Assembly: GCF_003589595.1 (NCBI RefSeq)
Contig: NW_020656077.1
Location: forward strand, 865,443 to 929,442
Direction: 5' to 3'
Source: Hyposmocoma kahamanoa
Taxonomy: Eukaryota; Arthropoda; Insecta; Lepidoptera; Cosmopterigidae
Length of the DNA: 64,000 nt
The notes below the pieces were generated by a model. The model did no database searches, was not told the origin of the DNA, and saw only the letters and a list, made by a program, of their open reading frames with translations. Positions 22,691 through 33,113 of the stretch are shown here, in pieces. A program made the position numbers and the translations under genes. Each line of letters begins with the position of its first letter. Positions within the stretch are counted from its first letter, which is position 1.

Positions 22691-24507
22691 TTGTTTCGCT
22701 CAATTCGTAGATAACCTTATTCGATTCTTCATATCTGAAGCTTGATTTTTTTATTGCCATTTAAACTGTAGATATACGCTCGAAAAAATAAAAGTTAAAT
22801 TTGAAATTTGAAATTGCTTTTGCTCTTTGGTTTCTAAGTTTAAAATGCAGAGTTCGATTTATTTAAGTAAGGTACTTTATAAGTACCTATTACAACAAAT
22901 TGATGGTGATTTTTTACTCGTAAATTATTAATCAAACGATTTATCCCTGACGTGGTAAATCGGTTTGTAACGGTTTCATAAATCAATTATCTTCTACTTC
23001 CTTAATCCGATCGCTTTACTATAGCTCAAAAGGCTTAAAATGCTATGTTATTTTATTGCAACTAAGGTTGGAAATCATGTTGAAGTCAAAAGCCGTCGTA
23101 TAAAGCATAATAACCGATGATAAAATCCCGACAAAGCAAAGGTGTTGCCCTAATTGACGTCGGGATGAATGAGCAGTCCGGTCGAGATAGTAGGGGAAAC
23201 AAAATGCGGGTGGGTCTACAGCGATAGCGGAAGAGCGATGCTAAACATTCTACAAAAAAAGTTACTTACAGTTGTGCTAACTACCTACTTCAAATGAGAC
23301 TACATTATCTTTATTTCATGGCTTATTTCGATACCTAAAGGTTATGTTCAATAAAATTTTACATTATAGTCAACATCATTAAGTATTGTTTTTTATACAA
23401 AGAATACCAATAAGAGCCATATAACCGATTTCGTTGGATGTGACATTTCATTTTTAGGTCTAACTTATTGTCTAATGAGACTTCACATTTTTCCTATATA
23501 CCTCAAAAAAATGATTACTCTTTATATAGCTCCATTAGGGCCGCCCTCATTTATAAAAGCTTAACTCCAAGTTTCACGTTAAATTGATAACAGTACTTTA
23601 TCTAATCTGACATTTAAAAGAGGAATTCTTACTCGTAGAGATCTAGAACATGAGAAAATCAAGTATAATGTGTTTAACTAAATAAGTAGATATTTTCTTT
23701 TTAAGTGACTAGTAAAGCTGGTTGTTTGAGCCGCTAACACTGAAGCTCAACCTCAGCATTGTTCAGGGTGTACACTGAGCGCGGTGTAGTATTGTGATAC
23801 ATCCGGCCGAGCAGACAAAGCGGGAAGCTTTTGTCGCTCATCGAGGGTCTCCTTATTGTTGGTAATTAATTTGATTTCTCAAAAACGTTTTTTGTATTAT
23901 GTATGCGAAAAAATAAACAGTAGAACATGTATATACGTTATAATTTGATATATAACCATGTATAAAACTAAGATGTGTATTGGAAAATATTTAATGTCCA
24001 AACCTTTAAAAACGTCTTTCTACTCGGACCGGCATTACGACATTTACAGGTTCAATACTCAATACTTTTACTTTAGGTTTATTTAAAATTGCCATTATTC
24101 CTGTTTCTATTACATAGACAAATTATGTTCTTTACAATTAAATTGATATGTGTATGAACAGTACCTACAACAACGATGTTTTCAATTTATACAATTTTGA
24201 AAAAAACTTTTACAAGGTCTTTTTCTTAGTTTTTGTCTAATGATCCCATTCTGTTAGAGGACGAAGTAAATTTTTTAAATTGAAATTTCGTTCTACTAGT
24301 TTTGTTTTTGAAATTTCACTTACAAAATCTACGTATCTACTATTGATTGAAAATCGAGAAATGCTGTTAATTACTTGTTTTTTTTAGGTTTTTTTTTACA
24401 GTTTAGCATATAAAACAAGCTTCCAACTTACGGAATTCCTGTAAGCTTCTGCACATGCAAAGCCAATATTCTAAAGGACAGGTAAATCTGTGTAATTGAA
24501 CATTGCT
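22691..24507. other. Unassigned noncoding DNA
   Basis: AT-rich. No gene or repeat recognised. A GC-richer patch lies near 23745-23830. Confidence 0.4.
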
Positions 24508-25066
24508 ACTCATTTGTTTGCCGTCCTCTCCGCCACTCTATTCTTGCTGCATATCAACGACTTACTGTTGATGCCCTTTACTTTGAGTATACTGACAATA
24601 ACACAATGAACTACTGTATGCCACAGGCCCGTGCGAACAGCGAAGAGATCTGATGTAAATGAGAGGCGGTGGTCACACGGATAAAACCCGATCCTGAACG
24701 CAGCTTCTGATTGGGAAGACACGAATATGCTCAGGTAATGCAAATAAAACACAAGCCATCTTTAGTAATTTGCTTGATACCAGTGAGATTCCAGGGATTG
24801 ATGGAGCAAAAAGCAAAGAGACTTGTCAGCGACGACTCTCTTGTTGAGTCGAAGATACAAAATCTCGATCACAGCAGGAAAGTGGCCTGTTTGTCGGTTT
24901 TCTACTGGATACATTTCGGAACTTTTCAATTTAGTTCCACCCTTATACTTTCTCTTACTGTCAACCAGAATTCGGACACTCAATCCTTATTTCTTTGATA
25001 TACCGTCCATTCGCACAACGCGTCTTGCTTCGACCTTCCTAATGCGTCGGGCAAAGTCTATTATAT
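24508..25066 (+). pseudogene. Decayed LINE reverse-transcriptase fragment
   Basis: The plus strand reads VLSATLFLLHINDLL at about 24521-24565, which is the reverse-transcriptase motif after the usual GxPQG. Further on, in other frames, come a SDWGR-like stretch, ACLSVFYWIHFG and ELFNLVPP. The order matches the C-terminal half of a non-LTR retrotransposon ORF2, with repeated frameshifts and an internal deletion that removes the YADD box. Clade uncertain. The overlapping ORFs on both strands (24510-25068) are shadows of this relic. Confidence 0.7.
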
Positions 25067-25099
25067 AAGCATCTGTGTTTCCGAAAAATCTTTACAGTT

Positions 25100-25350
25100 G
25101 TAGTGATATGAGCATTCCTGCGTTTTAGTTTTGAAGGGTTAAGGGTGCTGGTGAAATTAGAGGCGCATTGGACTTATCGTTTTTTTCTTTTAGATATCAA
25201 CGTATGTTTCAGGGTGAGGGTGACAGTGCTCCTCAAAGTTTTGTGATTTAAAGCTCTCAGTGGCACTGCAACTTTTATGGACCGGTATGTAGTTTACCAC
25301 CAGGCGCAAGACTTGTTCATCTCATTACTTGATATCATAAAAAAAAGAAA
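25100..25350 (+). repeat. Half copy D of the palindromic repeat family
   Basis: Contains TTTTGAAGGGTTAAGGGTGC, AGGCGCATTGGACTT, TATGTTTCAGGGTGA and AAAGCTCTCAGTGGCACTGC, and ends ACTTGATATCATAAAAAAAA. It is the right arm only. It lies between the LINE relic and the intact LINE. Confidence 0.7.
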
Positions 25351-25448
25351 AGCAATGTAAATTTTTTAGACAAAGGCTTACCATCATATCACCGCTTAAT
25401 ATCACGTGAGGTTGTGGCCAAGCAAGTGTATATAATATTTATATTATA

Positions 25449-25459
25449 CTATATATACT
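25449..25459 (+). repeat. Candidate target-site duplication, 5' copy
   Basis: CTATATATACT here is repeated exactly at 30448-30458, directly after the 3' tail repeat of the LINE. The AT-rich context makes a chance match possible. Confidence 0.45.
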
Positions 25460-25460
25460 A

Positions 25461-25511
<51 letters not shown>

Positions 25512-25725
25512 CTGCGGGTAGGTGTAAGAAAGTAAACATCATCTGAATCACCTAAAGTTTTAATAAATTATTATAAATATTTATACTGTATTTTCATACA
25601 AAGTTCTTATGGAATATTAAACATTAACATTCAATACCTGCCGGTGTGTGTTACCCTGAAGATATCTCAACTACTACATTATTAAATCACCATTGTTACT
25701 TCAAGTCACTACACTCTCACTAAAG

Positions 25726-26472
25726 ATGGACGCCATGCAGGAATCTATAGCCAAACTCCAGCAATTGTTTACCGAGAAGATGGATGCATATCAAGGTGAA
25801 CTTCAGGCAGTATCCCCATCAGCCAATATTAACACTCTGAAGTCTGATTTCGCAGCATTTCGGTCATTCATTTTGACTGCGCTTCAAACTTTGCAACAGC
25901 AGGTTGCTTTACTTAATCGTCAAGTTGATAATATGGAGATGCGCAGTCGAAGAAAAATGTTACTGTGTCATGGCTTGCCAGAGTTGAGGGACGAGGACAC
26001 TGCAGCCGTTGTAGCAAGTACCATCATTAGTCAGTTGAAGATTACAGATTTCTCTGTCAAGTGTATCAGCAGATGTAACCGTATGGGGCGTGCGTCTAAT
26101 GATAACAAGCCGAGGCCAGTGCTATTAAAACTGCGTGACATCGAGATGCGAGACAAGATATGGTTTGCCAAGACCGCACTCAAGGGATCGAAGATTACTC
26201 TTTCAGAGTTCTTAACGAAGCCGAGGCATGATGTTTTTATGGCGGCCCGTGACACATTTGGTGTGAACAAATGTTTTACACAACAAGGTGTTGTTATCGT
26301 GATCGGTGCCGACGGGAAGCGCGTGCGCATCACTTCCATGGATGACTTGAGGAGCATCCCTGCGTCTGCGAGGTTGAAACCCGTGACCGCCAAGGTACCT
26401 ATTGTCACGGATTCTTCCAAGCCTGTGGTAACGACAAAGGGAAGACGTGCTTGTGCCACTAGTAAAAAGTGA
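25726..26472 (+). CDS. LINE ORF1 protein, nucleic-acid-binding chaperone-like
   Basis: I chose the ATG at 25726 (MDAMQESIAKLQQLF), giving 248 residues; the frame also extends upstream without an ATG. The first ~85 residues are rich in heptad-like Leu and Gln (SFILTALQTLQQQVALLNRQ) and look like a coiled coil for self-association. The remainder (MEMRSRRKMLLCHGLPE, SRCNRMGRA, RPVLLKLRDIEMRDKIWFAK) matches the ORF1 type seen in moth LINEs. In L1-like elements such proteins bind element RNA. There are no CCHC knuckles. The C terminus is basic (KGRRACATSKK). ORF2 follows 575 bp downstream in the same orientation. The 142-codon minus-strand ORF inside is a shadow. Confidence 0.8.
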   Translation: MDAMQESIAKLQQLFTEKMDAYQGELQAVSPSANINTLKSDFAAFRSFILTALQTLQQQVALLNRQVDNMEMRSRRKMLLCHGLPELRDEDTAAVVASTIISQLKITDFSVKCISRCNRMGRASNDNKPRPVLLKLRDIEMRDKIWFAKTALKGSKITLSEFLTKPRHDVFMAARDTFGVNKCFTQQGVVIVIGADGKRVRITSMDDLRSIPASARLKPVTAKVPIVTDSSKPVVTTKGRRACATSKK

Positions 26473-27047
26473 CGTTACTGTCGTACTTTTCTTTGTCTCA
26501 TTTTCATATATCTTTTACGCGTCTAATCTTGTGGAATCTGTTCGGGTAGGACTGGATAATATATTATGTTCACCCTCACAAAATATTTTCTTTGATTTTT
26601 GTTTATTGTGACTGTCAGTTTTCTTTTTTTGTTTTGTTGTATAGTATGTAAAATTTATAATGGCTATGGCATAAAGTCACGATTGACTTTGACAGGTCCA
26701 CTTTAATAAATTAATTGCGTTCCGCTTCACGCACTAATTTAACTGTTGGTTGTTTTTACAATTATTATTTTTTTTTTTTTTTTTTTTTTGGGGCCTGTCA
26801 TTTCAGTAATATTTAGATAAATAAGATTAGTATGTACAGTTCCGTGCCCTTGCAGATCCACCTCTATAAATGTAATGTTGTTATATTAATCTTCTTTCCC
26901 AGAACACTACAACCGGCGGGTGGAGATAGTATCTGTTACAGTTACCAGTCGATCTATTTGTGTTGTTTAGGTTTGTATATATACATATATTATATTAGTA
27001 CATAGTTTTTATATTATAATTATATATATTTTTATATTTATTTAGAT

Positions 27048-29996
27048 ATGTCAGATGGAATTGATAGTGATAATGAACTTTACTTTTCTCTGTCATCTCT
27101 TAGTAGCAACAGCAGCAATAACAGTTTTGATAGTCTTCCTTCTCTTTCAGACACACTTGAGTCTTTGTTTTCTGACGTTCCCAAAAATTTTAACGTTATT
27201 CATATTAATGCCCAAAGTATTCCGGCTCATTATCCTGATATACTGGCGTCGTTTGATCTTAACAATATACATGCGGTACTGATTTCCGAGTCTTGGTTGA
27301 AACCATGTTTGCCTTCTTCCTCTTATGCTTTACCTGGATTCCGTCTTATACGAAATGATCGTGTTGGCTCCGTTGGTGGTGGGGTAGCTATTTACTTAAA
27401 AGCTCACATTCCTTTCGCCATTATTAGCACCTCATCACAACCACCGTCACCCAATGCAGGCGAGCATCTGTTGGTTGAGGTCACTCTCGTTCACACCAAA
27501 ATCCTTCTTGGAGTTTATTATAGCCCATCATTGCGTGTTGACTACTTTACCTCACTAGAAAAACTGTTAAGTGACTTTGTTCCCTCTTATAGACACTCCA
27601 TTATTTTGGGAGACTTTAATACTTGTCTCATAAAAAATGATCACCGTACGTCCTCACTTAAATCAGTTATTAATTCAAGCAACATGCACATCCTTTCACT
27701 TGGTGCTACTCATCATTTTCCCAATTGTACTCCTTCTCTTTTAGATTTATTAATAGTATCTTCACCGCAGCATGTTGCAAAACACGGCCAATGTTCGGCT
27801 GATGCATTTTCTTATCACGACCTCATTTATTTGTCTTATAAAATTCGTCCTCCTAAAGCTAAACCCAAAGTCATACTCCAGCGCAATTTTAGTGGTATGG
27901 ATCGTGAGATTTTTCTTAAAGATGCACGTGCTATTGATTGGTCTCCAGTGATTGATGCGCAGACTGTGGATGAGCAGGTTGAAATTTTTAACACATGCAT
28001 TAACCAATTGTATGACAAGCATGCGCCTTTTCGATCCATAAAATTAAAACACCTTCCGGCAGCATGGCTTACCGACGACATAAAATTGGTAATTAACAAA
28101 AAGGTAGCTGCTAAAACTAAATATAAATGTCGCCCAAGTAACTATAATAAAGAAACCTATACCAAAATCCGTAATCGCTGCAATATGATGTGTAGAGATG
28201 CTTTACGTCGCCATATCTACAAATCCGTAGAGAACGAGGATCCAACGAAGGTTTGGAAATTTCTCAAGACTCTTGGGATTGGTAAATCCAAAGACAGTGC
28301 CATTCCTAACAGTGTTAATATCGATTCTCTCAATGTACATTTCTCCTCTTCTCCTAGTATTAATAACATTAATAAAATTAAAACTTTAAAACAACTCTCG
28401 GCCTTACCAATCCCTGACCACTCTCCATTCATTCTTGATAAATTTTCGGAATGTGACGTAAACAAGTGTATTTTGTCAATCACCTCGAATGCTGTTGGTT
28501 GTGACAGTATAAGTCGCAATATGCTAGTGCCGATCCTTGATATCATTCTTCCAGTTTTAACTTTCCTCTTCAATAGCTCTATTTACAATGCCGCATTTCC
28601 TTCAATCTGGAAGGATGCTCAAATAATACCTTTGCCTAAAGTAAGTAATCCCAAAACATGTAACGAATATCGTCCTATATCCATCCTTCCTTTCCTTTCA
28701 AAGGTTTTGGAGCGTCTCATCCATAACCAACTAAGCAAGTTCCTTTCCCGTCACAATCTGTTTAATCCTCTCCAATCTGGTTTCCGTCCCGGCCATAGCA
28801 CAGTCACGACTTTGGTGAAAGTCACCGATGATATTCGTTTTGGAATGGAGAATGGTCAATTAACTGTGCTAACACTATTGGACTTTAGCAACGCATTTAA
28901 CACAGTTGATTTCGATGTACTTCTCGCCCTGTTGCACTCAATGAACATATCTCCAACTATGATTGACTGGTTTCGCAGTTATTTGTACGATCGCAGGCAA
29001 CGAGTTCGATATGACGAGAAATTCTCCTCATGGTGTAACACGACAGCTGGCGTTCCTCAAGGCGGCATTTTATCTCCTCTTCTGTTTGCCATATTTATAA
29101 ACACCATTTCTCATAGCCTATCTTGTTTCTACCACCTATATGCCGACGATCTGCAAATATACTGTCAGGAACCTCCATCGAGGTTAACTGAAGCTATAAC
29201 GACCACAAACCAAAACTTGTTCCGTATTAAGGAGTGGAGTGAGGCATTTGGACTTTCAGTTAATCCTGTCAAAACTCAGGTGATGATAGTAGGAAGCTCC
29301 AGATTACTGTCTAAAGTTGACTTGAGCGCACTTCCTAAAGTAAATTTTGATGGTTTTGACATTCCTTTTAGTTTTACGGTAAAAAATTTGGGAATACTCA
29401 TGGACAGTTCTCTGCTTTGGGGTCCACAGCTACAAGCCGTTAGTCGTAAATTGTATGCGTCAGCTGCATCGTTAAGGCGGCTACGCAACTTCTTACCCAC
29501 TGCTACTAAAATTGCGCTAGCACAATCTTTGTTGCTTCCTGTCCTCGATTATGCCGACGCCAGTTACCTTGATCTCTCGGAAGACCAGCTAGATAAACTT
29601 GAGCGTCTTCAAAATTTTTGTATTCGATTCATTTATGGTTTGCGTAAACATGATCACGTTTCTCATTATCGTTCTAAGCTCAAGTGGCTTCCTATTCGCC
29701 TGCGCCGGAATACTCATATACTATCCCTTCTTTACAACATTTTGTTCAACCCCACATTCCCACACTACCTTAAGGATAGATTTAGTTTCCGACACTGCTC
29801 GAATAGTCACTCATTACGGTCTTCAGAAAATCTTAGTCTCAAAATGCCATTGCACTCCACTTCCTTTTATGATTCCTCTTTCTCTACACACGCTGTTCGT
29901 CTCTGGAACTCCCTCCCAGCTACAATTAGACAAGCGCAGTCATTAAACATATTTAAGAATCAAATTAACTCATTTTATCTTTCACAAGGACAATAA
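27048..29996 (+). CDS. LINE ORF2 polyprotein: endonuclease and reverse transcriptase
   Basis: This is a 982-residue uninterrupted frame. The N-terminal ~240 residues form an apurinic-type endonuclease: HINAQSIPAHYPDI, ISESWLKP (catalytic Glu), ILGDFN at about 186-191, and YHDLIYLSY near the end of the domain. The reverse transcriptase follows with EYRPISILPFLSKVLERLI, LQSGFRPGHSTVTTL, LLDFSNAFNTVD, AGVPQGGILSPLL and the catalytic YADD at residues 698-701. The C-terminal end (HAVRLWNSLPATIRQA) is typical of the CR1/Jockey superfamily. All key residues are present, so the protein could be active for target-primed reverse transcription. The ATG at 27048 is the first in frame after an AT-rich leader. 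Stop TAA at 29994-29996. Other ORFs on either strand here are shadows. Confidence 0.92.
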   Translation: MSDGIDSDNELYFSLSSLSSNSSNNSFDSLPSLSDTLESLFSDVPKNFNVIHINAQSIPAHYPDILASFDLNNIHAVLISESWLKPCLPSSSYALPGFRLIRNDRVGSVGGGVAIYLKAHIPFAIISTSSQPPSPNAGEHLLVEVTLVHTKILLGVYYSPSLRVDYFTSLEKLLSDFVPSYRHSIILGDFNTCLIKNDHRTSSLKSVINSSNMHILSLGATHHFPNCTPSLLDLLIVSSPQHVAKHGQCSADAFSYHDLIYLSYKIRPPKAKPKVILQRNFSGMDREIFLKDARAIDWSPVIDAQTVDEQVEIFNTCINQLYDKHAPFRSIKLKHLPAAWLTDDIKLVINKKVAAKTKYKCRPSNYNKETYTKIRNRCNMMCRDALRRHIYKSVENEDPTKVWKFLKTLGIGKSKDSAIPNSVNIDSLNVHFSSSPSINNINKIKTLKQLSALPIPDHSPFILDKFSECDVNKCILSITSNAVGCDSISRNMLVPILDIILPVLTFLFNSSIYNAAFPSIWKDAQIIPLPKVSNPKTCNEYRPISILPFLSKVLERLIHNQLSKFLSRHNLFNPLQSGFRPGHSTVTTLVKVTDDIRFGMENGQLTVLTLLDFSNAFNTVDFDVLLALLHSMNISPTMIDWFRSYLYDRRQRVRYDEKFSSWCNTTAGVPQGGILSPLLFAIFINTISHSLSCFYHLYADDLQIYCQEPPSRLTEAITTTNQNLFRIKEWSEAFGLSVNPVKTQVMIVGSSRLLSKVDLSALPKVNFDGFDIPFSFTVKNLGILMDSSLLWGPQLQAVSRKLYASAASLRRLRNFLPTATKIALAQSLLLPVLDYADASYLDLSEDQLDKLERLQNFCIRFIYGLRKHDHVSHYRSKLKWLPIRLRRNTHILSLLYNILFNPTFPHYLKDRFSFRHCSNSHSLRSSENLSLKMPLHSTSFYDSSFSTHAVRLWNSLPATIRQAQSLNIFKNQINSFYLSQGQ

Positions 29997-30447
29997 ACTG
30001 CTGCTAGGCTGCTTCTACATATATCTTTAAAATATGTAAATATTGTGTATGTAGGAATAAAATGTTATGTAATTGTATGTTATTATATATTATACATATG
30101 TGTATGTGTATATGTATGTATGTGTATATATATATATATATTTAAATATTATATGTATATATATATATATATGTATTTATTATATTGTATACGTGTGTAT
30201 ATTTAGAAGTATAATATGTTGTTTAATAAATTCTATATGTCTGTGTAATTATTTTTATCTAGCACCCCCGCTTTTATTCATGTACAATCTCTCTCCATCC
30301 TAAGGTTGTCTGGAAGAAATCGCTGTAAGCGATAAGACCGCCAATTGTTACCCGAATAATGTGTTTAGTTTTGTCCTGTATACTGTAATCTGTATATTGT
30401 AATGTGGTGCTAACAATAAAGAATTTTCTATCTATCTATCTATCTAT
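29997..30447 (+). terminator. LINE 3' UTR and tail
   Basis: Holds a TA-rich tract (30070-30175), then GGTTGTCTGGAAGAAATCGC with a 6-bp stem (ATCGCT/AGCGAT), a motif I know from many lepidopteran LINE 3' ends and likely recognised by the element's reverse transcriptase. AATAAA follows at 30415-30420, and the tail is a (TCTA)n microsatellite in place of poly(A). The 76-codon ORF at 30073 is simple-sequence noise. Confidence 0.7.
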
Positions 30448-30458
30448 CTATATATACT
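30448..30458 (+). repeat. Candidate target-site duplication, 3' copy
   Basis: Exact repeat of 25449-25459, immediately after the (TCTA)n tail. Confidence 0.45.
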
Positions 30459-30879
30459 CGACATAAAAAATCGACATAAAAATATCACTAACTTGGATGA
30501 TAATTTAATAGATTTTAATAGATGGACTTAAAAGGTAGAAGGAAAACTAGAAAGGTTAGATGTTCTGTATTAGTTCCAGAAGATCGCGTATCTTCAATAC
30601 TACATCGGTATATACCTAACAACGCAATGGAACAAACTGCACTGCTATTGACAATTTGAATGAGCAAATAGCAACACGCTGTGGAGCAGATGCCTACTGT
30701 ACACTCGGTTAGTTAATTCTATGGGTGTTTTATTTCCGTTCCGAATCGAGTGCCATTCACACAACACTGTCAATTAATAAAATATTTGTCACATAAATTA
30801 TTTAACGACAAATGACTCCGAGATCCTTCCGGTGCTATTATCATTTTCTAAATGCATCATAAAATAAACTGTCCCATTC
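30459..30879. other. Unassigned spacer between LINE and HGTX promoter region
   Basis: AT-rich, with no gene or repeat recognised. Confidence 0.4.
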
Positions 30880-31452
30880 AAGTTTGCACTTATTATTCGA
30901 GACACAATAGTTTTTAGAGGTAGTGCATGCGCTCGCGAAGCGAGTCGCGGGGCGAGGCGGGGGACCGCAAAAACTGCACCCGACTTAATTATAAAGAGAC
31001 AAGAAGCGCCATTAAATAGCGATTCGTTAAATCTACGCTCTCGTGTTAACACCACACATCTTCCCTCCCTATCTTATGTATGAACGACTGAGCGAGACGG
31101 AGGTAATTCTGAGGTGACGGCCTCGCTAAGGGGCGGCGTCAACGATATAAGGTTTAGATTGACTGGGCGGCGTTCTCTATTCACTTTTTTTGTTTGCTCG
31201 AGCTTCGCTCGGCGAGCTTTTCATTTGGTGTCGGGTCGCGCAAGCGAGTACTCGCGTTCGATTACCAAACGACTCGAGAATCGAATACTATTTGAACACC
31301 TTGTGCATGACCGAACTGTGGCAATGACTGTGTAATCGGCGGCGGCATATAGCGTGCGATCTGATTTTGGAAATAAGAATTTTACCGCTCGAAAAGGAAC
31401 TTCGATAACAGCTGTTTAGTCTGATCCATTTGATGCAGTGAGCTTTTGAGTC
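30880..31452 (+). promoter_or_regulatory. HGTX: Presumed promoter and 5' UTR region of HGTX
   Basis: GC content rises from about 30925 (GCGCTCGCGAAGCGAGTCGC) and stays high up to the start codon. Several short self-complementary words occur (CTCGCGAAGCGAG at about 30931, CGAGCTTCGCTCG at about 31199). TATA-like words are seen at 30984-31000 (AATTATAAAGAG) and 31144-31152 (CGATATAAG). The transcription start cannot be fixed. An in-frame TGA at 31447-31449 lies just before the start codon, so the leader is noncoding in that frame. The 73- and 85-codon ORFs here are judged spurious. Confidence 0.5.
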
Positions 31453-31762
31453 ATGTCGGATCTACGAGGTTCCCCGCCTCTGTCGAGGGGTGCGTTGGAG
31501 AACGGATTTGGAGCACCTTTGGCTGCGCTAAGCTCGCTGGCGGAGGCCCCTCCACCGGCGCCGAATCCGCACGGCATCGATAACATCCTCTCCCGGCCGG
31601 CGGTGGGGTCGCAGGTGGGCGCGGGGCTGCTGGCGCCACGACTATCGCTGGCGGCGGCGGCGGCCGGCATGGCGCACTATCTCCAGCACAAGCCTCTCTA
31701 CTGGCCCGGCTTCCAAGGACTCATCTCCAACCCCATGGCGTGGAGAGACAGACTGCAATCCA
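31453..31762 (+). CDS. HGTX: HGTX/Nkx6-class homeobox gene, exon 1 (N-terminal coding)
   Basis: Nkx6/HGTX proteins are homeodomain transcription factors, mainly repressors, that specify ventral neurons and motor neurons. This exon encodes residues 1-103 plus one base. The ATG is supported by an in-frame stop two codons upstream. Residues 39-49 (PHGIDNILSRP) form an eh1-like Groucho-binding motif closely resembling the vertebrate Nkx6 version. An Ala/Gly/Leu-rich tract follows (LSLAAAAAGMAHY). Residues 83-100 (YWPGFQGLISNPMAWRDRL) correspond to the family's conserved WPG...WRD segment. The donor is CCA|GTGAGT, phase 1, so the next codon is completed in exon 2 as ATG. The coding DNA is far more GC-rich than its surroundings. 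Minus-strand ORFs across it are shadows. Confidence 0.93.
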
Positions 31763-33113
31763 GTGAGTATTTTAAATTTTAAACACCATCACATGTTTTC
31801 TGTTCATCATAATCAACAGCTCATTCGTAATTTTTATTTTAGTCGGGATTCCAGATTTTTAATTTACTTTAAATTTTATGTACTTCGTATTTGTAAAGTC
31901 TAGTTAGATTTTTCTGGGTTGCGTGTTAATTTATTTTTTCATAGAAAAGACATCAACGCACTAACGTTACCGTTTTGTTTACTGTTGTACTTTTAAGTTT
32001 AATTTCTTTGCTTTTTTTACAAATCAACGCTATGCGAGTAATAGGTAGCTATTTTTAACAAAATACCTGTATAATTACCTTTTTACACCAATCACTACAA
32101 AAATAATGAAAAATAATTATATTTAGGTAATTAAGCCACATGCAATTTCAGTTCCGTCGGGGATAAAAAAACCTGTAACGTATTTTATTATATTAATGTT
32201 AAAATATAACTGAAATGTATAGATATTGTAAATTTGTAAATATTTACCATTTTTTTCTTACTTTTTCCTACTTACACATTCGCAAATATATTGTTTCGGT
32301 TCAAAAAGAGGAAGGTGTTAACTTAAATAGTCGGTTTGTATCGGTAGTTAGAATCCGTCGGAATTTACAATCCGTTTCGTTAGCCCCGGAAGAGATACGG
32401 AAGATGCCGCCGTCGGATCGTAGGGCGGGCGGCGTAATAGCCCTAGTAGATGTCAGGAACATTTGCGGTGTGCGACACTTGTATCGCCAAAGCCAACCCT
32501 CTCTTACGACGTATATTGCCTCGTTATTTCTTGAATTGTCTATTGACTTCAACGTGGGAAGGTCTTAGGAGGACATCAAATTGTTTTTGCAATCGTTCTG
32601 TGAATGGAAACATTTTGCATCAAAATCATCATCAGTGTCTTTAATATAAAAAATCCAATCATATCTTGCTATTTGTTATCAGCTTATATTAAAATTATGA
32701 CTTTTACAAAGACGAAGAAACCGTTTTGAATGAAAAAATGGTGAAAATTGTTTATAGTGTTCTATTGTTTATAAACGCATAGTTAATTATCAATTTTCGT
32801 ATGACTTAGTAATCGTAACTATGGATAATATTTTAAATTTTATTAACGCGAAACATATTTTTTATATCCTTTATGATTCGAAGTAAATGAAGTAGTAAGG
32901 AAGTCGAAACAATCATTTTATATGAATAAAATTAGTTATAAAAAAGTGTATAAACTAAAATATTAAAGGAGTAAATCCTTCGGTTGTGAGTACATAAATT
33001 TAGTGAAAAATCTTTTTTTATTCTAACTTAACCGGATCCACTACGAAGTGATAATGTACTTTAAATCGTCAATTAGTTAATAATCCCAATAAAATACCAG
33101 TCTTATTTTAAGA

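Larger units (their letters stand above)
25460..30447 (+). mobile_element. Apparently complete non-LTR retrotransposon (LINE)
   Basis: The element holds two intact ORFs (25726-26472 and 27048-29996) in the order expected of a CR1/Jockey-superfamily LINE. A 5' leader begins with a long T-run (about 25467-25511). The 3' UTR carries a short stem-loop (ATCGCT/AGCGAT at 30319-30333), AATAAA at 30415-30420 and a terminal (TCTA)n run at 30428-30450. Candidate 11-bp target-site duplications flank it. The inter-ORF region is 575 bp and includes a second T-run near 26767-26790. Intact frames and the clean tail suggest a young insertion. The clade within the superfamily (L2/Daphne/Kiri-like) is not settled. 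The end of the element is about 1 kb upstream of the HGTX start codon. Confidence 0.85.

Noticed and set aside
30073..30303. 76-codon ORF in the LINE 3' UTR
   Set aside because: It reads through a TA/TG microsatellite-like tract; not coding.
30421..30450. Short tandem (TCTA)n as a CRISPR-like or satellite array
   Set aside because: It is a 4-base tail repeat of the LINE; no spacers and no long unit.
31416..31670. Minus-strand ORFs over HGTX exon 1
   Set aside because: They are shadows of the GC-rich coding exon on the plus strand.
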